Assembly (NCBI GenBank): GCA_024408905.1
Contig: JAKSUP010000067.1
Location: 1 to 7,143 of the forward strand
Length of the DNA: 7,143 nucleotides
Direction: 5' to 3'
DNA from: a bacterium
GTDB taxonomy: Bacteria > Cyanobacteriota > Vampirovibrionia > Gastranaerophilales > Gastranaerophilaceae
Below, piece by piece: positions 1-5,885 of this stretch. A model generated the notes under the pieces. That model did no database searches. It saw only the letters and a program-made list of their open reading frames with translations, and had not been told where the DNA came from. A program made the position numbers and the translations under genes. The first letter of the stretch is position 1; every line of letters begins with the position of its first letter.

Positions 1-171
1 AATAGAAGCAACTAACGGATTGTTCAAAAGATTACCACATTTATTCTCTTGAATATTATTTATTTTTACATTAGTTTTTGTTTCTGATTTTTTATAAGCA
101 AGACCTGCAGTCTTTGATTTGTCGACTGTAGATTTGCCTGTGCTAAATTTTTCGTAGTGATAATGAACCAT
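1..171 (-). CDS. Partial hypothetical protein, N-terminal 57 residues (runs off left edge)
   Basis: Reading the minus strand from an ATG at 171-169, the frame stays open for 57 codons to the first base of the window, so the gene continues beyond the left edge. The peptide starts MVHYHYEKFSTGKSTVDKSK and is hydrophilic and rich in Lys, Ser, Thr and Asn. It has no signal peptide or membrane segment, and I do not recognise a family. A purine-rich AAGAAGAG (185-178) lies 6 nt before the ATG and could act as a weak ribosome binding site. The gene diverges from glyQ, with 181 bp between the two starts. No convincing promoter was found for it. An overlapping minus-strand frame (263-66) is also open but has an internal stop and a less protein-like composition, so this frame is preferred. 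Function is unknown. Confidence 0.55.
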   Translation of the reverse strand, partial: MVHYHYEKFSTGKSTVDKSKTAGLAYKKSETKTNVKINNIQENKCGNLLNNPLVASI

Positions 172-252
172 TTTATACTCTTCTTACTTATCTTACATGT
201 ATATAAAAACATTCTAAAAACCATGATTTCACAAAGGTTTAATATCTTTACA

Positions 253-280
253 AAACTTAACATTGTGTTTAATTAAGTTT
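253..280. repeat. Inverted repeat in the divergent intergenic region
   Basis: The arms AAACTTAA (253-260) and TTAAGTTT (273-280) are perfect 8-bp inverted repeats separated by 12 bases. The repeat lies just upstream of the likely glyQ -35 box and between two divergent genes, where an operator could sit. The arms are almost all A/T, so chance occurrence is quite possible. No protein is implied by the sequence. Confidence 0.3.
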
Positions 281-288
281 AAAATCGT

Positions 289-317
289 TTGATTATTTTA
301 TGAATTTCCTGTAATAT
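289..317 (+). promoter_or_regulatory. Candidate sigma-70-type promoter of glyQ
   Basis: A TTGATT -35-like box (289-294) is followed after exactly 17 bases by a TAATAT -10-like box (312-317). Each matches 4 of 6 consensus bases. Transcription would begin near 324 and give a leader of about 29 nt before the ATG at 353. This supports the 353 start, because the alternative TTG at 317 would lie inside the -10 box. The short leader leaves no room for a T-box or riboswitch. Confidence 0.4.
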
Positions 318-352
318 TGAATAAGTGTAAAAAGTACAATGTTGGAATAGAA

Positions 353-1225
353 ATGATTTTAAATTTTCAAGACTTAATTTTAAATTTATCAAGATTTTGG
401 TCAGAATATGGTTGCATAATTCAACAACCTTATGACATCGAAAAAGGGGCTTCTACAATGAACCCTGCAACTTTCTTGAGAGCATTAGGACCTGAACCTT
501 GGTCTACAGCAATGGTAGAGCCTTGCAGACGTCCGACAGATGCAAGATATGGCGAAAACCCAAACAGACTTGGTCATTATTTTCAATATCAAGTTATTTT
601 GAAACCGTCACCTGACAATGCTCAAGAACTTTATTTGAAAAGCTTGGAAGCTATGGGAATAGACCTTTCAAAACATGATGTAAGATTTGTTGAAGATAAC
701 TGGGAATCACCAACGCTTGGTGCAGCCGGTGTAGGTTGGGAAGTTTGGCTTGACGGTATGGAAATTACTCAATTTACATATTTCCAACAAGTCGGTGGAT
801 TGGAAGTTAAGCCTGTTGCTTTGGAAATTACTTATGGTTTAGAAAGAATTGCCATGTATATCCAAAACAAAGAATCCGTATTCGATATTATGTGGAATAA
901 TACGCTAAAATATGGCGATATATATCTTCAAAACGAAATTGAACAATCAAAATATAATTTTGAATATTCTGATGCAGAAAGATTATTTGGCCTTTTTGAT
1001 TCATACCAAAAAGAAGTTGATAATTGTATAGAAGCAGAACTTGTTCTTCCTGCATACGATTATGTATTAAAATGTTCACACACATTTAACCTTTTAGATG
1101 CTCGTGGAGTAATTAGCAAAGACGAGCGCAATAACTTTATCAGACGAGTGAGAACTATGGCATCAGCTGTTGCAAAACTTTATGTTGAACAACGTGAAAA
1201 ACTTGGTTTTCCACTCTGCAAGTAA
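353..1225 (+). CDS. glyQ: Glycyl-tRNA synthetase alpha subunit
   Basis: GlyQ is the catalytic alpha chain of the bacterial alpha2-beta2 glycyl-tRNA synthetase. It activates glycine with ATP and, with the beta chain GlyS, charges tRNA-Gly in the cytoplasm. The 290-residue product matches the usual family length and is conserved throughout: [13 protein letters not shown] (4-16), [16 protein letters not shown] (35-50), [20 protein letters not shown] (61-80, motif 2 region), [21 protein letters not shown] (115-135), [13 protein letters not shown] (137-149) and the motif 3 region [11 protein letters not shown] (159-169). The ATG at 353 was chosen because homologues begin just before the NFQ motif and GGA (344-346) lies 6 nt upstream. 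An in-frame TTG at 317 would add 12 residues of unlikely sequence. No glyS follows, which is common in Cyanobacteria, where the two subunit genes are unlinked. The gene looks intact. Confidence 0.97.
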   Translation: MILNFQDLILNLSRFWSEYGCIIQQPYDIEKGASTMNPATFLRALGPEPWSTAMVEPCRRPTDARYGENPNRLGHYFQYQVILKPSPDNAQELYLKSLEAMGIDLSKHDVRFVEDNWESPTLGAAGVGWEVWLDGMEITQFTYFQQVGGLEVKPVALEITYGLERIAMYIQNKESVFDIMWNNTLKYGDIYLQNEIEQSKYNFEYSDAERLFGLFDSYQKEVDNCIEAELVLPAYDYVLKCSHTFNLLDARGVISKDERNNFIRRVRTMASAVAKLYVEQREKLGFPLCK

Positions 1226-1236
1226 TTATTAGCTAA

Positions 1237-1277
1237 GAGCAAGAATTCATAGCCGAAAATCTTTAATAACCTTGCTC
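1237..1277 (+). repeat. Short inverted repeat between glyQ and the first permease
   Basis: GAGCAAG (1237-1243) and CTTGCTC (1271-1277) are perfect 7-bp complementary arms separated by 27 bases, within the 81-bp gap after glyQ. The long loop and the absence of a T-run after the second arm argue against an intrinsic terminator. A processing site, a weak attenuating structure or chance are all possible. Confidence 0.3.
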
Positions 1278-1306
1278 ATTATTGAATATAAATAGAAAGG
1301 CGATAA

Positions 1307-2869
1307 ATGGCACAATCACAAAACACCTCATTAATTTTTAATGTCTGTAAAAATATGCTTAAAAGAAAAAATCCTGATCAAGCTATGGAAAATGCTAAAT
1401 CAGGAGGTTTAGAAAAAACTTTAGGCGTGTGGGACTTAATTATTTTAGGCGTAGGTGCAATTATTGGTTCAGGAATTTTTGCGATTGTCGGAACGGCTGC
1501 AGCCGGTGAAAATGGTGCAGGGCCTGCATTAATCGTTTCAATGGTAGTTGCAGCAATAGCTTGTATTTTTTCAGCACTTTGTTATACAGAATTTGCCACA
1601 ATGATACCTGTCGCTGGTGGCGCTTATATGTACACATTTGCTACGCTTGGCGAATTTATGGCTTGGCTAATCGGTTGGATTTTGATGCTTGAATATGCAA
1701 TCGGTTTTATTGCCGTAGCTTGTGCTTGGACAAACCATTTTATGCAATTATTAAAAGGGTTTTCTAACGTCCTTCCGGCTTGGATTGTAAATCCTCCTGT
1801 TTGGTTAGTAAATGACTACAGAAGTGCAGTAAAAATAGACCCGAATTGCGTATTCCCTCACATTTTTAATTTACCTATAAGTATAAATTTGCCTGCTATT
1901 TTTATGATAATTTTAACAACTGCCATTTTAGTAAAAGGGTCAAAAGATTCTGCAAAAATGGCCGGAATAATGGTTGCAGTAAAACTTGGCGTTATAGCTT
2001 TATTTGTAATTGCAGGTTCATTTTTCGTAAGACCTGAAAATTGGTCTCCGTTTGCTCCAAACGGTTTTGAAGGAATTTTTATGGGAGCATTTATAATATT
2101 CTTTGCATATATTGGGTTTGATGCTCTTGCAACAACAGCAGAAGAATGTAAAAACCCACAAAAAGATTTGCCGATTGGAATAATAGGTTCGCTTGCAATA
2201 ACAACGGTTGTATATGTTCTTGTTGCTCTTGTTTTAACCGGGATGCACCCGACAAGTGGCGTCATAATACCTGAAGGATTATTAAAAGCACCTATGGCAT
2301 ATTGTATGTCAATGACAGGCCAAAGCTGGGCTAACTTTGCATCATTCTTTATCTCTTTGGGTTCTTTAGCAGGATTAACCTCTGTATTATTGGTTTTACA
2401 TATGGCATCTACCAGAGTTTTATACGCAATGGCAAGAGATAATTTTTTACCAAGAATATTTTTGAAATTACACAAAAAATTTAATACACCACATATTTTA
2501 ACAATAGCCGTCGGATTATTGGGTATTTTGGGAACATTGTTCTTGGATTTAGACGTTGCAGCATCTCTTTGCAATTTAGGTACATTCACATCTTTCATAA
2601 TTGTATGCGTTGCAATTTTAATTTTAAGAAAAATTGATCCTGACAGAGAAAGACCTTTCAAAGTACCGTTCTGTCCTTGGTTCCCACTACTCGGAATTAT
2701 TTGCTGTGGTGGCTTAATGATATTTTCTATGGTTATTGCAAAGGGTGATGATGCAATTCTATCTACCGAATTATTTATTGTTTGGGTTATAATAGGTGCA
2801 TTGATATATTCTGCATACGGATACAGAAAAAACAGAAAAGCCGAAATAGAACAAAATATTAAAGAATAA
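1307..2869 (+). CDS. APC-superfamily amino-acid permease, CAT/YfnA-like (first tandem copy)
   Basis: The 520-residue integral inner-membrane protein should import amino acids by the LeuT-fold APC mechanism, probably proton-coupled. About 12 hydrophobic segments can be placed. TM1 carries the unwound substrate-site motif GVGAIIGSGIF (48-58). TM3 is near 115-141, and TM6 contains FFAYIGFDALATTAEE (265-280). TM8 ends in STRVLYAMARDNFLP (368-382), and RERPFKVPFCPWFPLLG (447-463) leads into TM11. These are hallmarks of the cationic-amino-acid-transporter-like bacterial family that includes YfnA. A cytoplasmic N-terminal extension of about 40 residues and a roughly 45-residue periplasmic loop between TM3 and TM4 make it longer than the usual 460-470. 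AAAGG (1296-1300) sits 6 nt before the ATG. The gene follows glyQ by 81 nt with no clear terminator, and a paralogue begins 4 nt after its stop. The substrate cannot be read from the sequence; the family name does not prove cationic specificity. Confidence 0.92.
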   Translation: MAQSQNTSLIFNVCKNMLKRKNPDQAMENAKSGGLEKTLGVWDLIILGVGAIIGSGIFAIVGTAAAGENGAGPALIVSMVVAAIACIFSALCYTEFATMIPVAGGAYMYTFATLGEFMAWLIGWILMLEYAIGFIAVACAWTNHFMQLLKGFSNVLPAWIVNPPVWLVNDYRSAVKIDPNCVFPHIFNLPISINLPAIFMIILTTAILVKGSKDSAKMAGIMVAVKLGVIALFVIAGSFFVRPENWSPFAPNGFEGIFMGAFIIFFAYIGFDALATTAEECKNPQKDLPIGIIGSLAITTVVYVLVALVLTGMHPTSGVIIPEGLLKAPMAYCMSMTGQSWANFASFFISLGSLAGLTSVLLVLHMASTRVLYAMARDNFLPRIFLKLHKKFNTPHILTIAVGLLGILGTLFLDLDVAASLCNLGTFTSFIIVCVAILILRKIDPDRERPFKVPFCPWFPLLGIICCGGLMIFSMVIAKGDDAILSTELFIVWVIIGALIYSAYGYRKNRKAEIEQNIKE

Positions 2870-2873
2870 AATT

Positions 2874-4409
2874 ATGGAAAAGATACAGTCGATATTCAAG
2901 AATTTAATAAAATGCAGAACTCCTCAAGAATTAATTGATGAGGGTTCAAATTCAGGTTTGAGTAAAACTTTGAATGTCTTTGATTTGATTGTACTTGGTA
3001 TTGGTGCAGTTGTAGGAACAGGAATTTTCACAATAATCGGAAGTGCAATTGTCGGAAGTTCTGATGGCGCAGGCGCAGGCTCAGCTATTGTTATTTCTAT
3101 GGTATTGGCAGCAATTGCGAGTGTGTTTTCAGCACTATCATACTCTGAAATCGCCTCTATGATACCTGTTGCAGGTAGTGCATATACATACACATACGCA
3201 ACAATGGGTGAATTTATGGCTTGGATGGTCGGTTGGATTTTAATGCTTGAATACGCAATAGGAAATATCACTGTTGCAAGTGCTTGGACAGGATATTTTG
3301 TTCAATTATTAAAAGGATTTAAACATATATTGCCTGCATTTGTTGTAAATTGTCCTTTGTGGCTAAGAAATGACTACAGAACAATGTACGAATTATGTAA
3401 CAAATACGGTTGGGATGTACACGACAAAATGCCTTTTATCAATCTTCCTTTTGGTTTAGAGATACCTTTTGCAATAAATATTCCTGCCATTTTAATAGTG
3501 CTAATTCTTACAATTCTTTTAATTAAAGGAATTAAAGAATCTACAAAAGTAGCGACTATTATGGTTGGAGTAAATTTATTTATAATTTTATCATTCATAA
3601 TTGTCGGAGCTTTTTACGTTCAACCTGAAAACTGGACACCGTTTGCTCCAAACGGAATTGAAGGAATATTTACAGGTGCGTTTGTAATCTTTTTTGCATA
3701 TATTGGTTTTGATGCAATTTCCACGACAGCAGAAGAAACTAAAAACCCTCAGAGGGATTTGCCAATAGCAATATTAGGCACGCTTATAATATGCACAATT
3801 TTATACATTTTGGCTGCTCTTGTGTTAACAGGCGTTGTACCTTTGAATTCAATCGACACGCAAGCACCTTTGGCACATGCTATGAGATTTTTGGGAATTC
3901 ATTGGTATGCAGGATTGATTTCAGTCGGTGCTTTATGCGCTTTAACATCTGTCCTTCTCATTTACCAACTCGGAACAACAAGAATATTGTTTGCAATGAG
4001 CAGAGATAATTTTTTACCAAAATCATTAAATGCAATACATAAAAAATTCAAAACTCCTCATATCTTAACTTGGATATCAGGTCTTGTTGTTATTGTGTGC
4101 GCATTGTTTATGGACTTAAATATTTCAGCAGAATTATGTAACTTCGGAACATTTACATCATTCATAATTATCTGTATTGCAGTTTTGATTTTGAGAAAAA
4201 CTGAACCAAACAGAGAAAGACCATTCAAAGTTCCATTCTGCCCATGGTTCCCAATACTTGGAATTTTAACTTGTTTATCACTTATGTATTGCAAATTTCA
4301 TGCAAGAGCAACATCAGCTTTGTATTTCATAATTTGGTTAATCATAGGGCTTGTAATATACGCTGCATACAGTTACAGACAAAAAAGATTAGAAGAACAA
4401 GAAAAATAG
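2874..4409 (+). CDS. APC-superfamily amino-acid permease, CAT/YfnA-like (second tandem copy)
   Basis: This 511-residue membrane permease is a paralogue of the gene just upstream, conserved from end to end, so the pair arose by tandem duplication. TM1 has GIGAVVGTGIF (42-52), TM6 has FFAYIGFDAISTTAEE (273-288), TM8 ends in TTRILFAMSRDNFLP (368-382), and RERPFKVPFCPWFPILG (447-463) precedes TM11. Substrate-lining positions differ from the first copy: GTGIFT replaces GSGIFA in TM1, AIS replaces ALA after TM6, and IYQLGT replaces LHMAST in TM8. This hints at a different substrate. The periplasmic TM3-TM4 loop (about 145-200) is some 12 residues longer and includes a WDVHDKMPF insert. Only 4 nt separate it from the upstream stop, and the ATG lacks a good Shine-Dalgarno, so translational coupling is likely. 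Specific substrate unknown. Confidence 0.92.
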   Translation: MEKIQSIFKNLIKCRTPQELIDEGSNSGLSKTLNVFDLIVLGIGAVVGTGIFTIIGSAIVGSSDGAGAGSAIVISMVLAAIASVFSALSYSEIASMIPVAGSAYTYTYATMGEFMAWMVGWILMLEYAIGNITVASAWTGYFVQLLKGFKHILPAFVVNCPLWLRNDYRTMYELCNKYGWDVHDKMPFINLPFGLEIPFAINIPAILIVLILTILLIKGIKESTKVATIMVGVNLFIILSFIIVGAFYVQPENWTPFAPNGIEGIFTGAFVIFFAYIGFDAISTTAEETKNPQRDLPIAILGTLIICTILYILAALVLTGVVPLNSIDTQAPLAHAMRFLGIHWYAGLISVGALCALTSVLLIYQLGTTRILFAMSRDNFLPKSLNAIHKKFKTPHILTWISGLVVIVCALFMDLNISAELCNFGTFTSFIIICIAVLILRKTEPNRERPFKVPFCPWFPILGILTCLSLMYCKFHARATSALYFIIWLIIGLVIYAAYSYRQKRLEEQEK

Positions 4410-4458
4410 TTTGTATCCGATAATTACCCCAAATAAAGTATGTAATTTTAGAACCAAA

Positions 4459-4467
4459 TGCTATAAT
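4459..4467 (+). promoter_or_regulatory. Extended -10 promoter giving a predicted leaderless HD-GYP mRNA
   Basis: TGCTATAAT (4459-4467) is a perfect extended -10 element (TGnTATAAT). No good -35 is present at 17-18 bases upstream, as is usual for extended -10 promoters. Counting 7 bases on from the last T of the box puts transcription start at 4474, which is the A of the HD-GYP ATG. No Shine-Dalgarno exists between the box and the ATG. Confidence 0.6.
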
Positions 4468-4473
4468 TGAACT

Positions 4474-5466
4474 ATGCGCATTGTAACACCCAAAGAATTA
4501 AGTACTTTTAAAATATTGCCGTTTGATTTGTATAACGAATCAAACGAAAAGATTTTGTCAGCCGGCGAAGTCTTAACACCAGGCAAATTAATAATGCTTA
4601 AAAGCTATCCAAATGTGTATACAGAAGAATTTTCCAATGATGTTAGTGGGCTTAACGGGAAAAAGATAGATTTTGGTGAGATTAAAAATTTAACAGAATT
4701 CACCTATGAATCACTTGATCCGTCTGATTTTGAAACAGTTGTGAACAAAGATGGAATTTTAGAAATAGAAGATCAAGTTAAGATAAAATATTTTTACCGA
4801 AAAGTAATGGATTTATTTGCTCAAGAATATTATGAAGATGGGCTTGTTAAACTATATATATTAGTTGATATGTTTTATAAAAACATTTTCAAAAAATATG
4901 GCAAAATGGGGAAAGGCTCACAAATGCGCTTTCTTGGTGAATACGAAATATGTCACCCACTAAATGTTGCAATTGTTGCTGGTTTAATAGCAAAAAAACT
5001 TGAATATCAACAACAAGATATAGAACAGATAATAATGGCTGCATTTATACATGACATAGGGAAATTTAAAATTCACCTCACAGAAGGGGATCCTCTGACT
5101 ATAACTAATGAAGAAAGCGTTGTTGCTCATACAAAAATCGGCTATGACATTATCAAAAATGTAATGAATTTATCCGATAATATTGCAAGAGTTGCATTAG
5201 AACACCACGAAAATAATGACGGTTCCGGATACCCACAAGGTTTATCAAACGACTACATCTCCGAATGGGGACAAATAATAAATGTCGCAAATTATTATGA
5301 TAACTTAGCAAGCAATAGAACAACAACTCACGTAACCTCAAACAGAGATGCTTTGCGTACTATGTTGGAAATAGGAACTAAAAGATTTTCTGCGAAAATA
5401 TTATACACTTTTATACACATGTTTGCCTATGATGATCCGAAAGATTTTTCAGATATGACTTTATAA
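4474..5466 (+). CDS. HD-GYP domain protein, probable cyclic di-GMP phosphodiesterase
   Basis: HD-GYP proteins hydrolyse cyclic di-GMP at a metal site. The 330-residue product has no membrane segment or signal peptide. Its N-terminal part (about 1-55: ILPFDLYNESNEKILSAGEV, then LTP) resembles the small domain that often precedes HD-GYP modules. Residues 100-150 form a likely helical linker. The HD-GYP domain (about 155-320) shows H161, HDIGK (193-197), H219 in AHTKIGYDII, HHENNDGSGYPQGL (244-257) and YDNLASNR (275-282). The Asp that is normally a metal ligand in the ADxxDAL motif is Asn273, and the basic residue usually found three after the Arg is Thr285, so activity may be weakened or altered. 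The ATG at 4474 is kept despite lacking a Shine-Dalgarno, because the next Met (41) would remove the N-terminal domain. No receiver domain is fused, and no c-di-GMP synthase is nearby. Confidence 0.88.
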   Translation: MRIVTPKELSTFKILPFDLYNESNEKILSAGEVLTPGKLIMLKSYPNVYTEEFSNDVSGLNGKKIDFGEIKNLTEFTYESLDPSDFETVVNKDGILEIEDQVKIKYFYRKVMDLFAQEYYEDGLVKLYILVDMFYKNIFKKYGKMGKGSQMRFLGEYEICHPLNVAIVAGLIAKKLEYQQQDIEQIIMAAFIHDIGKFKIHLTEGDPLTITNEESVVAHTKIGYDIIKNVMNLSDNIARVALEHHENNDGSGYPQGLSNDYISEWGQIINVANYYDNLASNRTTTHVTSNRDALRTMLEIGTKRFSAKILYTFIHMFAYDDPKDFSDMTL

Positions 5467-5504
5467 GCCACTAGGGGAATTGTTGTTTATCAATATTTGT
5501 AAAA

Positions 5505-5524
5505 TCCTATATATGAATATAGGA
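5505..5524 (+). promoter_or_regulatory. Hairpin masking the Shine-Dalgarno of the small Cys protein gene
   Basis: TCCTATAT (5505-5512) and ATATAGGA (5517-5524) form a perfect 8-bp stem closed by a 4-nt loop (ATGA, 5513-5516). The 3' arm contains AGGA of the AGGAGG Shine-Dalgarno (5521-5526), and the 5' arm supplies an anti-SD UCCU. Only two of the eight pairs are G-C, so the structure should be marginally stable in RNA, as in temperature-responsive leaders. The alternative is a DNA operator or a TATATA -10 box at 5508-5513, in which case the hairpin would not be transcribed whole. Confidence 0.5.
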
Positions 5525-5526
5525 GG
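5521..5526 (+). promoter_or_regulatory. Perfect Shine-Dalgarno that fixes the small gene's start
   Basis: AGGAGG at 5521-5526 is full-consensus and lies 7 nt before the ATG at 5534. It decides that start over an in-frame TTG at 5480, which would add 18 residues encoded by the intergenic region itself. Confidence 0.85.
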
Positions 5527-5533
5527 TTTACTT

Positions 5534-5791
5534 ATGGAAGATAAAATTAAAACATTTAAACATATTATGGACAAAAGTGATTCTAACAGAGTAATAATTT
5601 TGACTAACCATTATCAAATTACCGGTAATGTCCATGAATGTGAAGAATGCAATAAGGGATATTATATAAATTTAACAGATGCTATTATGTGTAATATAGA
5701 AGAAGCTTACGGTGCAGAGTGTACATCAGGAACCCAGTATGATTGGTTGCATGTTGACTTAGACAAAGTTTTAGCCTACAGCTTTATATAA
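5534..5791 (+). CDS. Small conserved-looking hypothetical protein, 85 aa, CxxC, possibly Sm-like
   Basis: I do not recognise a named family. The 85-residue product starts MEDKIKTFKHIMDKS, a likely short helix. Alternating hydrophobic strands follow: RVIILTNHYQITGNV (19-33), GYYINLTDAIMCN (42-54) and WLHVDLDKVLAYSFI (71-85). A helix followed by five short strands, with a Gly in strand 2 (G31), resembles the Sm/LSm (Hfq-like) barrel. This is only a pattern inference. Cys36 and Cys39 form a CxxC in HECEEC, and Cys53, Cys63 and His34 could join it in binding zinc. The protein appears soluble and acidic, with no signal peptide. The gene starts 67 nt after the HD-GYP gene with no terminator between them, so read-through is plausible. 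The strong Shine-Dalgarno and hairpin upstream suggest regulated translation. The gene looks intact. Confidence 0.75.
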   Translation: MEDKIKTFKHIMDKSDSNRVIILTNHYQITGNVHECEECNKGYYINLTDAIMCNIEEAYGAECTSGTQYDWLHVDLDKVLAYSFI

Positions 5792-5824
5792 AAATATGAT
5801 AAATCCCTCAAAGTAGCGTGCCTA

Positions 5825-5853
5825 TTGCCGAAACGTGTTTTTTATGCTATAAT
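5825..5853 (+). promoter_or_regulatory. Strong promoter of the S1-domain gene
   Basis: TTGCCG (5825-5830, 4 of 6 match) is followed after exactly 17 bases by a perfect TATAAT (5848-5853), with an extended -10 TG at 5845-5846. Transcription should start near 5860, giving a leader of about 26 nt that contains AGGAG (5875-5879), 6 nt before the ATG. This is the best promoter in the window and suits a highly expressed ribosomal protein gene. Confidence 0.75.
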
Positions 5854-5865
5854 AAGCACGTGTTT
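5833..5865 (+). repeat. 8-bp direct repeat flanking the S1 gene -10 box
   Basis: ACGTGTTT occurs at 5833-5840, in the promoter spacer, and again at 5858-5865, at the predicted transcription start. The copies are 25 bp apart. The second copy overlaps the palindrome CACGTG (5857-5862). The placement would suit a regulator binding over the promoter, but two 8-mers could also arise by chance. Confidence 0.35.
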
Positions 5866-5885
5866 ATTTGGAATAGGAGAATACT

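Noticed and set aside
66..263. A 65-codon minus-strand frame in the left intergenic region
   Set aside because: It overlaps the frame starting at 171 in another phase, covers promoter-like AT-rich sequence and has no ribosome binding site. The edge-spanning frame is more protein-like.
317..352. TTG at 317 as the glyQ start, adding 12 residues
   Set aside because: It would fall within the predicted -10 box. GlyQ homologues begin at about the ATG at 353, and the added residues ([12 protein letters not shown]) are not family-like.
318..352. T-box or glycine riboswitch ahead of glyQ
   Set aside because: The predicted leader is about 29 nt and shows no T-box sequence, antiterminator or terminator.
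1858..2661. A 267-codon open frame on the minus strand inside the first permease
   Set aside because: It lies wholly antisense to a strongly conserved membrane protein. Shorter open frames occur at equivalent places opposite the second permease (2924-3271, 4058-4294), so they follow from the codon usage of these genes. No family pattern is visible in it.
4422..4449. AATTAC/GTAATT stem followed by four T as a terminator after the second permease
   Set aside because: The stem has 6 bp with a single G-C pair, the loop is 14 nt and the T-run is short, so it is too weak to call.
5480..5533. TTG at 5480 as the start of the small gene
   Set aside because: A perfect AGGAGG lies 7 nt before the ATG at 5534, and the extra 18 residues would be encoded across the hairpin and SD region.
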